This document shows, one piece after another, positions 1-9,358 of a stretch of DNA of 64,000 bases. Under the pieces are notes generated by a model, which ran no database searches, had not been told where the DNA came from, and worked only from the letters and a program-made list of their open reading frames with translations. This stretch comes from Phytophthora colocasiae. Lineage: Eukaryota > Oomycota > Peronosporomycetes > Peronosporales > Peronosporaceae. The number at the start of each line of letters is the position of its first letter. Positions within the stretch are counted from its first letter, which is position 1. The stretch spans positions 1,364,001 through 1,428,000 of the forward strand of contig JAGKQI010000102.1 of assembly GCA_018806915.1 (NCBI GenBank), given 5' to 3'. Made by a program: the position numbers and the translations under genes.

Positions 1-377
1 GCCGACACCACTTCATCCACGTAGTCAGCTCGACTAGCTCCATCTCTCGGAAGTTCACGCGGTGTTGAGCGCAATTCCAAGTATTTGACGTTCTCAGCTG
101 CGAAATCCTCCACCGTTTCAATGACGATACGTCGCAGCACACGCCGACTCACCACCACTTGATGTATCAATCCAAACATCTCGAAACATTCGTCCAAGCT
201 GCGATTCTTAGGCAGACGCAGCGGCTCCGTGCCGTTCAACGCCGCTTCATCCTGTAAAAGCTCCTCAAGAGTTGATGGCCGGATGCTCCCGTGAATATGC
301 GCGTGCAGCTCCACCTTGGGCAGCGCTCGACAGTATGCAGCCAGCTTGTCATCAACCGGACCCAGCACGTCCAACAT
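1..377 (-). CDS. ADAL: Adenosine deaminase-like protein (N6-methyl-AMP deaminase type), N-terminal part
   Basis: The gene is cut by the left window edge; 125 N-terminal codons are visible. The reading starts at the ATG at 375-377 and runs off the window without a stop. It begins MLDVLGPVDDK and contains PKVELHAHIHGSI at about residues 20-32. The HxH pair in that motif (H25, H27) supplies two zinc ligands in the adenosine deaminase superfamily. The motif and the following LEELL and FEMFGLIH segments fit ADAL, which deaminates N6-methyl-AMP to IMP in the cytosol, better than classical ADA. The remaining zinc and catalytic residues lie outside the window, so substrate is inferred. The gene is divergent from the SRP receptor gene, with 148 bp between the start codons. 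Confidence 0.8.
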   Translation of the reverse strand, partial: MLDVLGPVDDKLAAYCRALPKVELHAHIHGSIRPSTLEELLQDEAALNGTEPLRLPKNRSLDECFEMFGLIHQVVVSRRVLRRIVIETVEDFAAENVKYLELRSTPRELPRDGASRADYVDEVVS

Positions 378-525
378 GATGACAGAAATGGTGTACGACT
401 TGTGTAAACGAAACCGGTTCAGTCAGCTGCGGTCACTTTTTCAAAGAAGTGACGCAAAACACGTTTCCGACCTGTCATAACCAAACCTGCAGCCAAAGTC
501 CCCCCTATTCCAGCTCCTTATCGCT
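378..525. promoter_or_regulatory. Divergent intergenic promoter region (ADAL / SRPRA)
   Basis: These 148 bp separate the start codons of the adenosine deaminase-like gene (-) and the SRP receptor gene (+), so they must hold both promoters. No clear Inr-FPR match was found. CTATTCCAGCTCC just before the SRPRA start is pyrimidine-rich and could act as an initiator. Confidence 0.45.
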
Positions 526-2761
526 ATGATCGACCACTTCGTCATCTTCTCCAAGTCCGGAACGGTGCTATGGTCACGCACACTGTGTAAGCTTGGTGGA
601 GACCCCGTGGACAACCTTATTAACCGCGTGTTAATGGAGGATCGAGCTGGAGAGAAGAAATTCATCGACGACGCGTACGCCATGCAATGGGTGTTCGAGA
701 ATAAGATGGATTTGGTGTTTGTAGTTGTGTATCAGAAGATCCTGCAACTATTGTACATCGAAGAGCTGCTGGAGATCGTCAAGAAGGATTTTATCGCCAT
801 GTTCCCACAACAGATTGCCAGCAAGACACCAGTTAAGTACGAAGACAAGTTCACCAAGATTCTCAAGGCTACGGAACTCAAGTTTACTGAGAAACAAACG
901 CGCAAGGGTCCACGTTCCTTCAATGCATCAAAGAAGGCTAAAGCCAAAGGTGTTATATCTAATACGTCAGGCAAGACGGCGTCGGCGTCGCGTTCAGCGA
1001 CGATAGCAGATGTACGCAGTTCCTGTTTGTGTTTTGTTGCACAACAATGTATTCTGATGCTTTGCGTGCATGAAATGGAATAGTCTAGTGAAGATGGAAG
1101 CGACAGCCCGTCAACCGACGGGAAGGACAAGAGTCTGGAAGAGCTGGAGAACGAGGCAGCTCTGCGTTCGAAGGTGCGCAAGATGCGTACAGGTCCGCGT
1201 CGCAAGGGCAAGGATAAGGCCGCGAAGGAACCGAAGAAAAGTGGCAAGAAGATGACGAAATGGGACGATACGAAGGTGTCCAAGAAGGAGGCCGAGGCGC
1301 TGGATCGCTCGAAGACCGTAAGTATTATTGGCATGGATATGTGGTAGAAGCCATGCAATCTTGCTAAACAAGTGATGTTACGAACGATCAGATCACTGCT
1401 GAAGAGGAAGAAGCACAACTTCAAGAGAAGCGCGAAGCCTACATTGGGGTATGATTGGATCGGAAAGTTATCGCCTTTGCTCGTTTGCTAACGATGTGTG
1501 ATCTGTATAGGACATGGAGGACAGCGATTCGGAAGAGTACTCAGACACTGACGATGAGTCGGCAGCCTCCTCTGGTGCGGAGTCTGATTCGAGCAAGGGA
1601 GGTTGGAGCTTTTCCAAGACTCGTCTGGGTAACTTCCTCAGTACTGTGTCCGGCAACAAGATCCTCGAACGGGAGGATTTGGAACCTGTGATCACACCAA
1701 TGCATCAAATGGTAGGCACCTGTAGCGCTTACATTCCACATTTATATTTTGTGTTTAACATTTAAATTCTGTCTATTGCAGCTGATCAGCAAGAATGTGG
1801 CTTCGGAAGTAGCTGACGAGCTGTGCGAGTCTGTCATCACTACTGTGGTCGGTCAGAGACTCGAGAGCTTCACGCGTATCTCCACGGTTGTACGCAAGGC
1901 TCTGGAGTCTGCTTTGCTGCGTATCTTGACGCCCAAGAAATCCACCGACGTTCTGCGTGAGATTTTGCAGGCAAAGTCGGAGGGCCGTGCTTACAGCATT
2001 GTTTTCGTGGGTGTGAACGGTGTTGGTAAGTCTACCAGCTTGTCCAAGGTGTGCTACTACCTGAAATCCAAGGGCGTGAAGGTCATGATTGCTGCATGCG
2101 ATACGTTCCGTTCGGGTGCTGTGGAGCAGTTGAACCAGCACGCCAAGGTGTTGGACGTGGACTTGTTCCAGAAGGGTTACGCGAAGGACCCTGCATCGGT
2201 GGCCAAGGAGGCTATCAAGTACGGCACGGAAAACGGCTACGACTGCGTGCTCATCGACACTGCCGGTCGTATGCAGAACAACGAGCCTCTCATGCGCGCA
2301 CTGGCCAAGCTTGTGTCCAACAACGACCCAGACCTGGTTCTTTTCGTCGGAGAGGCGTTGGTGGGCAATGATGGCATTGATCAGCTGTCAATGTTTGACC
2401 GGGTACGTTTTGGAATCCCGTCGTGACAGGGTCTCTATCGTCGATATACTAAAAGGTTACTTCTTCTTTTCCACAATGTAGGCCCTTGCCGACTACTCGG
2501 ACCGCCGCGAGCCGCATCGCATTGACGGTATTGTCATCACGAAGTTTGACACGATTGATGACAAGGGTACGTCGTTGATTGCTTAAAATCTCTGCATTGT
2601 GTTGCGCACAACTAACACGACCCTTCTTTCTTACAGTTGGTGCTGCTGTGTCCATGGTGTACAAGACTGGCCAACCGATCATGTTTGTCGGCACGGGACA
2701 GAAGTACACGCACTTGAAGAAGCTGAACGTGCGCACAGTACTGCGTCACCTCACGCAGTAA
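526..2761 (+). CDS. SRPRA: Signal recognition particle receptor subunit alpha
   Basis: ER-docking GTPase that receives SRP-ribosome complexes. Proposed exons: 526-1011, 1084-1317, 1392-1448, 1511-1711, 1782-2402, 2482-2566 and 2637-2761. All introns are GT..AG, 62-79 nt, and the join stays in frame (602 aa). The N-terminus ([16 protein letters not shown]) is the longin-like SRX domain that binds the beta subunit. A charged Lys- and Ser/Asp-rich linker follows. The C-terminal NG domain shows the P-loop [20 protein letters not shown], the G3 motif [19 protein letters not shown] (G4, across an intron) and GTGQKYTHL. Length and order match eukaryotic SRPRA. It converges on the DOPA dioxygenase-like gene, 109 bp apart. 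Confidence 0.95.
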
Positions 2762-2870
2762 AAGGCTTCTGCAGCTCTGCGCAACCCACCGTACCTCCAT
2801 TTCTCTTGCATTCTTCATACTGAGGACGGGTTCTTCTTCTAATGCTTCGAATAACACTCGATTTCTTCAT

Positions 2871-3368
2871 TTATTGTTCAGTCACACTGGCGCTGTAACC
2901 GTATCCAAGTTCAGGGTATTGCAGCGGAGGAGTGATCAAGTCTTGACGAAGAACGTCCAAGTCAATAACCCATGGTGTTCCGAGCCACATGGCATGTGTC
3001 GTGTGATCCCCGCGCTCGTAGCGCGTCAGCGGGTGTACCAAAATACTCAGCGATCCACGGTGCAATGTGAACCAGGAAAGCACTTGAGCGAAGGACTCGG
3101 CAGGCGCCCACGTCTCAAAGCTGCCACTGAGGTGCGGGCCCACGGGTCCAAGGTTAAATGGAGGTGGCTTGCCCACCAGTCCCGGAAGTTCCTTGCCTGT
3201 GATACCATTGCAAACAGCGATGAAGTTGTTGGGATCGGCCGTCACCTGCTCCACGAGCGCATCTCGCAACGCCTGCGCTTCCTTCTTGGACCGCTCGTTG
3301 TTAGCGTAGTAGCAAGTGTGGAAGTGCCATTCCTTGATGGTGCTCTGGTCCACTTTGTTTGGCGACAT
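2871..3368 (-). CDS. DOPA 4,5-dioxygenase family protein
   Basis: Single-exon, 165 aa. The protein carries the compact Dopa_DODA fold signature: EWHFHTCYYANN near the N-terminus (about residue 13), a central GPVGPHLSGSFE and a late WFTLHRGSLSILVHPLT. The histidines in these three segments are the likely metal ligands. Fungal and bacterial members open aromatic rings such as DOPA or related catechols by extradiol cleavage. The substrate in oomycetes is not evident here. The start is supported by a good Inr-FPR match 34 nt upstream (3402-3417). It diverges from the G-alpha gene across about 0.8 kb. Confidence 0.8.
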   Translation of the reverse strand: MSPNKVDQSTIKEWHFHTCYYANNERSKKEAQALRDALVEQVTADPNNFIAVCNGITGKELPGLVGKPPPFNLGPVGPHLSGSFETWAPAESFAQVLSWFTLHRGSLSILVHPLTRYERGDHTTHAMWLGTPWVIDLDVLRQDLITPPLQYPELGYGYSASVTEQ

Positions 3369-3401
3369 GATGCTGGATATCTTGCTTGGTGAGCGCTGCG
3401 C

Positions 3402-3417
3402 AGATTGAGATGTGAGC
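3402..3417 (-). promoter_or_regulatory. Oomycete Inr-FPR-like core promoter of the DOPA dioxygenase gene
   Basis: On the minus strand the sequence reads GCTCACATCTCAATCT. This matches the oomycete consensus GCTCATTYYNCAWTTT at most positions and lies 34 nt upstream of the ATG, the expected position for a transcription start. Confidence 0.5.
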
Positions 3418-4186
3418 TGGCATTGATGAGCAGCTCCGACCTACCGGTAGTCGTGCAAGGATAACGTGGTCTCGATTGCGAATGGAATCGCATTTCGTCC
3501 AATCAAAAGTACTATTGGGAGTGACGCGGTTCTGCTTGACAGTCCATCACTAAATGGCGCAAAGAAACGCCATCGTACATGGCTACATTTTGAAGGAAGA
3601 GAGAGAGCAGCAATGAATGGGAGCCCGTCGTGATCGACTGCCCTTGGCGAGCTACGATGTGGTTTATTTCCATCGCGGTCGTGGCCAGAAGACAATGTGG
3701 TGTGTGTAGATGTGCGATGAGACGGACGACGCAGCTATAACGAGGACAGCCACGCATGGAGCAGGTTTTCTCTTCGAAACTAACCGTGGCAGTGGTTTCT
3801 GTGGCTCTCGTGCTCGGCCTCGTGTTCTAGTGCGAGTGCTGATGCTCAAGACTGATAGTTGCGCTACGGATAGGTCTGTATTAATAGCGACGAGACCGAG
3901 AGGCTGGCGTCGTTGCATTTGGCAGGACGAAGAGTTATTTCTGTGTGCGGAGAAGGCTAGTACAAGTGCTGAAGAGAGATGAAGAAGGTCGTGGCGGGGT
4001 TTCATTTTTAAGCATATTTGGTGAAACGTGTGCAGCTTCCCACTCCGGCAGTAGAGCCCTCGTGCGCAGCAGAAACAGAGCAGCCGCCCTTTGCTCGTTT
4101 GCACCCTGCCCCATTCCGTCCAAGACAGTCGAAGCAACAGCGCTTCGATAGCCCTCGACACGAAGGAAAGGTAACACAGAGTCAAC
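3418..4186. other. Intergenic region upstream of the G-alpha gene, no gene seen
   Basis: About 770 bp separate the DOPA dioxygenase promoter from the G-alpha start. It contains overlapping open frames on both strands, the longest being 174 codons on the minus strand. They are rich in Arg, Ser and Leu and have no recognisable domain, so they are read as chance. The region probably holds the G-alpha promoter and 5' leader. Confidence 0.5.
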
Positions 4187-5324
4187 ATGGGACTCTGTGC
4201 TTCTCAAATGAACGATACCGATCGGCAGGCTATGGCCAAGTCCCGTGAGATTGAAGCCAAGAATGAGGAAGCTCACCGTGTGGAACAGGAGAAGGTCAAG
4301 CTGCTACTGCTAGGTGCTGGAGAGTCAGGCAAGAGTACGGTCTTCAAGCAGATGAAGGTGCGTCTACCATGATTCATATCGCTTTTTTTCAAATCCATCC
4401 TGAATTCTGTTTCATTCTCTGCTACAGATTTTGTATGGCGCAGCACTAACAGAGGAGGAGAAGCGGCACTGCACACCAATTATCTATAACAACGTGGTGA
4501 CGTCCATGAAGATGCTGATTGAACAGTGCAATGAGATGAAACTCAAAGGCGAAGTGGTGTGTGTACAAGACTTCGAGGACATTCGGACGCTAAGTGATGA
4601 GGCAGAAGTGAATCCCGTCATAGGTCAGAAGATCAAGAACTTATGGACGGACCCTGGCATCGTAGCCACATGGAACCGACGAGCAGAGTTCCAGATCATC
4701 GAGTCGGTCAAGTACTATTTCAATGACTTAGATCGCATCATGCGTGACGACTACGCAGCAACGCAGCAGGATATGCTCTACGCACGTGTGCGTACGTCCG
4801 GTATCGTAGAAGAACGGTACCAGATCGATGGCGCCACTTTCGTTATGTACGATGTCGGTGGACAGCGTAACGAGCGGAAGAAGTGGATTCACTGCTTCGA
4901 GGACGTGACGGCAGTGATTTTCGTGGCAGCACTGAGCGAGTACGATCAATCTTTGTATGAAGACGCGTCCACGAACCGTATGATCGAAGCTATCACTTTG
5001 TTCGACGAGATCGTCAACAACAAATTCTTCCTGAACTCGGCAATGATTCTCTTCCTCAACAAGAAGGATTTGTTCCAGGACAAGATCAAGAAGGTAGACC
5101 CCAAGACGGTGGAGGTTTTCAAGGACTTCCCCGGTGGAATCGGTGACTACGAGCTAGGCGTGCAGTACTTCCTTGGCAAGTTTATGGAGATGAACCGCCA
5201 GCCCGAAAAGGAGATTTATCACCACGTGACATGTGCCACCGACTCGCAGAATGTCCAAGTCGTGTTCAACGCCTGCAAAGACATTATTTTAAAGCAGAAT
5301 ATCAAGGGCTCCGGCTTCATGTAG
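4187..5324 (+). CDS. GPA1: Heterotrimeric G-protein alpha subunit
   Basis: Two exons, 4187-4357 and 4428-5324, join in phase to give 355 aa. MGLCAS carries the Gly2 myristoylation and Cys4 palmitoylation sites that anchor G-alpha at the plasma membrane. GAGESGKST (43-51) is the P-loop. RTSGI lies in switch I, DVGGQRNERKKW is switch II, NKKD is the G4 motif and TCATDS is G5. The C-terminus, GSGFM, has no cysteine at position -4, so the pertussis-toxin ADP-ribosylation site is absent. In Phytophthora the single G-alpha controls zoospore motility and infection. The gene symbol follows that family and is by homology. Confidence 0.95.
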
Positions 5325-5885
5325 GTGCAAGCAAGGTAGGCAGCAGACAACATGTACGACAATGAGAGCGCACATCGACCATGTAACCGGCGGACAGACG
5401 TAGTCGAGGAGCGCACGGAGTGAGATAAGCTTATGAGCGCTAGTCCAGCCTACATCCAGCGTTGCCCCAGCTTCGCCGGCTCGTAGATAGTGAGGAAAAG
5501 GTGGGGAGACTAGGACAGGAAGGAGTGCGTAGAACATTTTATATACATTGATCCTTTCCAATTTAACTTCATTCTTCACTTCCATGATTACCTCTAATAC
5601 TTTAGCTAAAGCCATCGCTTTCAGCCATCGTCTTCACTGCTAGAGGAGCTCCTCTCTTCTTCAATTTGGCATGACAAGATTTTGAAGCACCTTCCGCGCC
5701 AAAATAGCCCTATCCTCGAAATCATGTCCACGAATCATGTTCACTCTTACACTCAATCACACCAATCAAATCACGTAGTATAAGTTTCCGCCAATCAGAG
5801 CTTTTCAAACGAACCCTTGGATAATTGTCCTGATGCGTACGGGATGGACGGGAACAGGTCCATCGGATATGGGCATGACGGGATC

Positions 5886-5901
5886 GTTCATTCCTCAATC
5901 T
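5886..5901 (+). promoter_or_regulatory. Oomycete Inr-FPR core promoter of histone H2B
   Basis: GTTCATTCCTCAATCT matches the oomycete composite initiator plus flanking promoter region (GCTCATTYYNCAWTTT) at 14 of 16 positions. It lies 31-46 nt upstream of the H2B ATG and implies a very short 5' leader. Confidence 0.75.
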
Positions 5902-5931
5902 ACCGAGTAATTCCAACCCCAAACAGCAGCA

Positions 5932-6285
5932 ATGGCGAAGACTCCCTCGAAGAAGGCCGCGAAGACCGTCGCTAAGACCGGCAAGGGCAAGGGCAAGGGC
6001 AAGAAGCGTGTTGAGTCGTACTCGACTTACATCTACAAGGTGCTGCGTCAGGTGCACCCCGAGACGGGCATCAGCAAGCGCGGCATGTCGATCATGAACT
6101 CGTTCATCAACGATATTTTCGAGCGCATCGCGTCGGAGGCCGGCAAGCTGTCGCGTTACAACAAGAAGTCGACGCTGTCCAGCCGCGAGATCCAGACTGC
6201 CGTGCGTCTCATGCTCCCTGGTGAGCTGGCCAAGCACGCTGTGTCTGAAGGCACGAAGGCTGTGACCAAGTTCACGTCGGCTTAA
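5932..6285 (+). CDS. Histone H2B
   Basis: Intronless, 117 aa. A lysine-rich tail ([11 protein letters not shown], then [10 protein letters not shown]) precedes the H2B histone fold. That fold has [16 protein letters not shown] (alpha 1), [19 protein letters not shown] (alpha 2), the loop residues [15 protein letters not shown] and the C-terminal helix [17 protein letters not shown]. The usual TKFTSA ending contains no premature stop. The coding sequence is strongly C/G-ending at third positions, as expected of a highly expressed gene. It pairs with H2A in the nucleosome. Confidence 0.97.
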   Translation: MAKTPSKKAAKTVAKTGKGKGKGKKRVESYSTYIYKVLRQVHPETGISKRGMSIMNSFINDIFERIASEAGKLSRYNKKSTLSSREIQTAVRLMLPGELAKHAVSEGTKAVTKFTSA

Positions 6286-7740
6286 GCGAATTGGCGTACT
6301 TTCCACGCTGCAGACGACTTTTAATAGTCGTTTGAAGCTTGTCGTCTTCTCCAAAGTCGGCGACACAATCTAGTTGATTTTCTGCTGGTTGACCTCCAGT
6401 TTCGGAGGGATGCAATGGGATCTCACTTTTCATCCTGGTGTTTATTAACACCACCCTTTTCGCAAAAGATATTTAACGAAGTCTGGTGATGCAACGATTC
6501 TGAAATTTGGGTAGCTGAAATAAACCTTGTTTTGGTATTATCGCTGGTATTGCTTTTGGTGCTGCTACAGTGTAGTGTTATTTGATCGATGCGTTTGTTT
6601 CAAGAAGATTTATGTTGTTGGCTGTGAACTCTCGCGTTGTCTTTACCACATCGGATATTTCGTGTCGATTGACTCTTGCTTGGCTAGAGGGAGCGCTGTA
6701 AATAGAGATCCAGCCAACCCGCATCGTGTACTGTTGTAGCGAAGCTGCTTTGGAGTACTTCTACTAAAGTACTGTACTGTAACTTCAAATCCAACTTCTT
6801 CGCAAAGCAATGATTTTTCATTACATGTAGCAAGGCAAGGTTCGTTTGCTGGAATACATGAAGAATGCCCTCCACTCCCTTTCAGCAGAGTCACATTATG
6901 TAGAAAGTAAATACTACTAAACATTGCTCGACATCCACGAGCACATCTACAACACATTTGCGATCACCAAAAAATGATAGTTACTTACGCACGAAGTTTT
7001 GAGACCGGAATGCGATGCGAAGGTTCCCTTACGCCTTGTCTGTCCATTTGAGTCAAGCAGTGCTTTAATCACTGCAACATGCACACTGCCCACAAACGCT
7101 GGGTGCACAAAGTTTGCTCGTAACAAACGCGTGGCAAATGAGCGGTGCATGCATGAGGCCTGAAACTAGCCATGTCAAACAATTCTTCATGATGGAGGAC
7201 CACGATCGATCTGCTAATAGCAGACTGCTATTGCCAGAGTCTGTTTCCATAGATGCACGCCAGCACAAGAGCACCTGCACCATGTTGACCAAAATCTGGT
7301 CTCCGGAGTAAAAGTCCGAGGCAGATGGATGTTAGTCAGCGAGCGGCAGATATTTATTCGTTCATGGCAACCTGCCCCCTGCTCGAACGTTCGTAAACTA
7401 CGTTTCGAATCTAAGCCTTAGATACTTCCTCCACTGGAGGCTCCAGGAATCCCTGGACCAGGGATTCCTGGGACGGTGGCAATTGAGACAACCGCTAGCT
7501 CATTTGATCTCCATTTGAGATTGAGTTCTCCAGCCAGCTGTAATCTCAAAGAAAAGCCATGGTTGAATTAAGGATCCCAATACAAACTCCCAGTAAAAAG
7601 CTGCGCGCTGACTCTTCCCCATTTTGGGAGCGCGCGCAGGTGTCGCCACCTCGCTCGACTCGGCTCGCCGTCTCCTTCCCTCTCATACAGCGACTCTCCT
7701 TGCGGATCCCAGAGCTGCGTCTAGCCTTCTCCTGTCCATC
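6286..7740. other. Long intergenic region, no gene seen
   Basis: This 1.45-kb AT-richer stretch between H2B and the PX-domain gene has only short open frames without domain similarity. The part near 7383-7471 is dense in inverted repeats (listed separately). The part after 7480 is probably the PX-gene promoter. Confidence 0.5.
7443..7471. repeat. Perfect 14-bp inverted repeat with 1-nt spacer
   Basis: CCAGGAATCCCTGG (7443-7456), a single A, then its exact reverse complement CCAGGGATTCCTGG (7458-7471). CCTCC/GGAGG (7428-7440), CTAAG/CTTAG (7411-7421) and CGAACGTTCG lie just upstream, making a cluster of palindromes. This could be a cruciform, a dimeric factor-binding site or a transposon-end remnant. 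Confidence 0.7.
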
Positions 7741-9183
7741 ATGACGCCGCCTGACTTCCTGCTGCGCGTGCCTCCGCTCAAGCTGCACGTGCGCAACGCC
7801 ACCCAAACCAATGGGGAACCAGCCGTGGTACGTTAATCGAACCTAGATCTATACGCAATGAATGGTTTCTAACTTTACTTGTATTATATGAATTTGCCTC
7901 AGTACGAGTTGTTCTGTCGCCTTAATAAGACGCGGGAGAAGCAGGAAGAGCCAGTCGAAGTAGTCCAGTGGAGTCTATGGAAGACGTACGAGGAGTTCCA
8001 AGCTTTCGACAACCAGATGCGCGCAGCCCGCAAGTCGACCTTTGCCAAGATGATGGTCACTGTGGCCTTCGCGCCTGGCCACCGTGTTCGCGCCTTTTTC
8101 CACCAGGACCAAACGTCTAGTTTCCTCGAGAAACGTAGAGCTGAGCTGGACTTTTACATGCAGCGAGTGATGCTTTTCCCTGATGTCGCAGAGTTCTCCA
8201 AGCGTGAAGGCTGCAAGGTGCTGGCTGACTTCATTGGGGCTGAACAGTATATGGACTGCAGCGGACTGCTGGGATCGATGTCTCCCACTATGAACGTGTC
8301 GGAAGTTTTCTCGTCGTCGAGAGGACTGCTGCGTGACTCTACCGACTCGGACAATCGCGCGTCGGTTGCCAGTGTTACTGGACCGGGAGATAAGATCAGC
8401 TCTCGACGGAAGATGTGTAGATTGGAGATTGAGGAGGAGATTGCCCTCCGTGGCGGAGCACACGAACTGAAACGGTTTAAAAAGCGTGCTCGTGTCTTCC
8501 GCAAAGAAAACGACCCTGTAGCAGCTGCGGACCCATTCGTGGAATTCGTGCACAAGGAGTATGACCCCGAGTTCGCACAGTGGATTCTGCGACGCTTTGT
8601 TCGATCGATTAAGAGTGCCGAGAAGCGCGAGGCGCTATGTGCCGCTGGAGGCATTTCGATCGATGCTGAAGATATGGAAGAGAACAGGTCGCAGCATCAG
8701 AACTACCGCCTCAGTGTAGAGGATAAAGACGCCGATCGCCGATCCAGAAAGTATGGTACGTTGGCAGGGTCTACTTGATTTTATGGCGTTGCTATTAGGG
8801 AGACTAATTTTTCTTGTCGTCTTTTTTGTATTGCGGATTCCCCGCCAGCAGAGCAAAAGCTGCAATCCTTTTCCAGTAGCCAACGAAGTTCGGCCGGCCG
8901 TGTTAGCGACCCTGCGGTCCCTGTACGTGTTTCGCGGAAGAAAGCTAACCGCCAAATTCTTGAGCGCGTAAATGAGCTGTCAAACGGCAACATCCATACC
9001 GTGACTGAATTCAAGCAAGCGGCAAAAGCACTTGGGAACCAAGAAATGAGCGGCCAGGCGTTCGTGGACTACTTACGCTCAACCTTCGGCAAAAAGGCAG
9101 CTGAAGAGTTGCTGGTTCTGGTAGTCGATGTGGTTCCGCAGCCGCAAGTGCAGCAGGAGCTGCGTGTCGCTTTGGCAGGGTAA
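7741..9183 (+). CDS. PX-domain protein (phosphoinositide-binding)
   Basis: Proposed exons 7741-7827, 7903-8755 and 8852-9183 give 423 aa. The N-terminal 130 residues look like a PX domain. They include a YELFCRLNK strand, WSLWKTYEEFQAFDNQMR (the W..Y.EF helix entry), a basic lip and FLEKRRAELDFYMQRVM with a following FADFIG-type end. PX domains bind phosphoinositides, often PI3P on endosomes. A Ser/Asp-rich linker, a basic helix RLEIEEEIALR and two helical segments follow. The end is VTEFKQAAKALG to VQQELRVALAG. No second known domain was recognised. The third exon is inferred from frame and splice signals. It converges on VPS50. Confidence 0.72.
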
Positions 9184-9318
9184 ACTCCCGTGCCAGTTTT
9201 GTCGGACAAAAGACATGAAGACCAATGCCAACAGGTGTCACGAGACCAACTTACACGAACGGTGGTGATAGAAGCTGCCCCAGAAATTTTTAAATGTGTA
9301 CAAATATTGATAATGTTG

Positions 9319-9358
9319 CATGATCAACTTATGATAGCCATGATCAACTTATGATAGC
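9319..9358. repeat. Perfect 20-bp tandem duplication over the VPS50 stop codon
   Basis: The 20-mer CATGATCAACTTATGATAGC occurs twice in direct tandem (9319-9338 and 9339-9358). The second copy contains the last codons and the TGA of VPS50 (read on the minus strand). The first copy lies just beyond the stop. Confidence 0.9.

Noticed and set aside
732..1424. Long minus-strand open frame (230 codons) opposite the SRP receptor gene
   Set aside because: It covers SRPRA exons and introns, is Ser/Leu/Arg-rich without a domain, and disappears once the SRPRA exon structure is accepted.
3664..4188. 174-codon minus-strand frame upstream of G-alpha
   Set aside because: Composition is irregular and Arg/Ser/Leu-rich, there is no domain, several frames overlap, and it lies in the expected promoter and leader of G-alpha.
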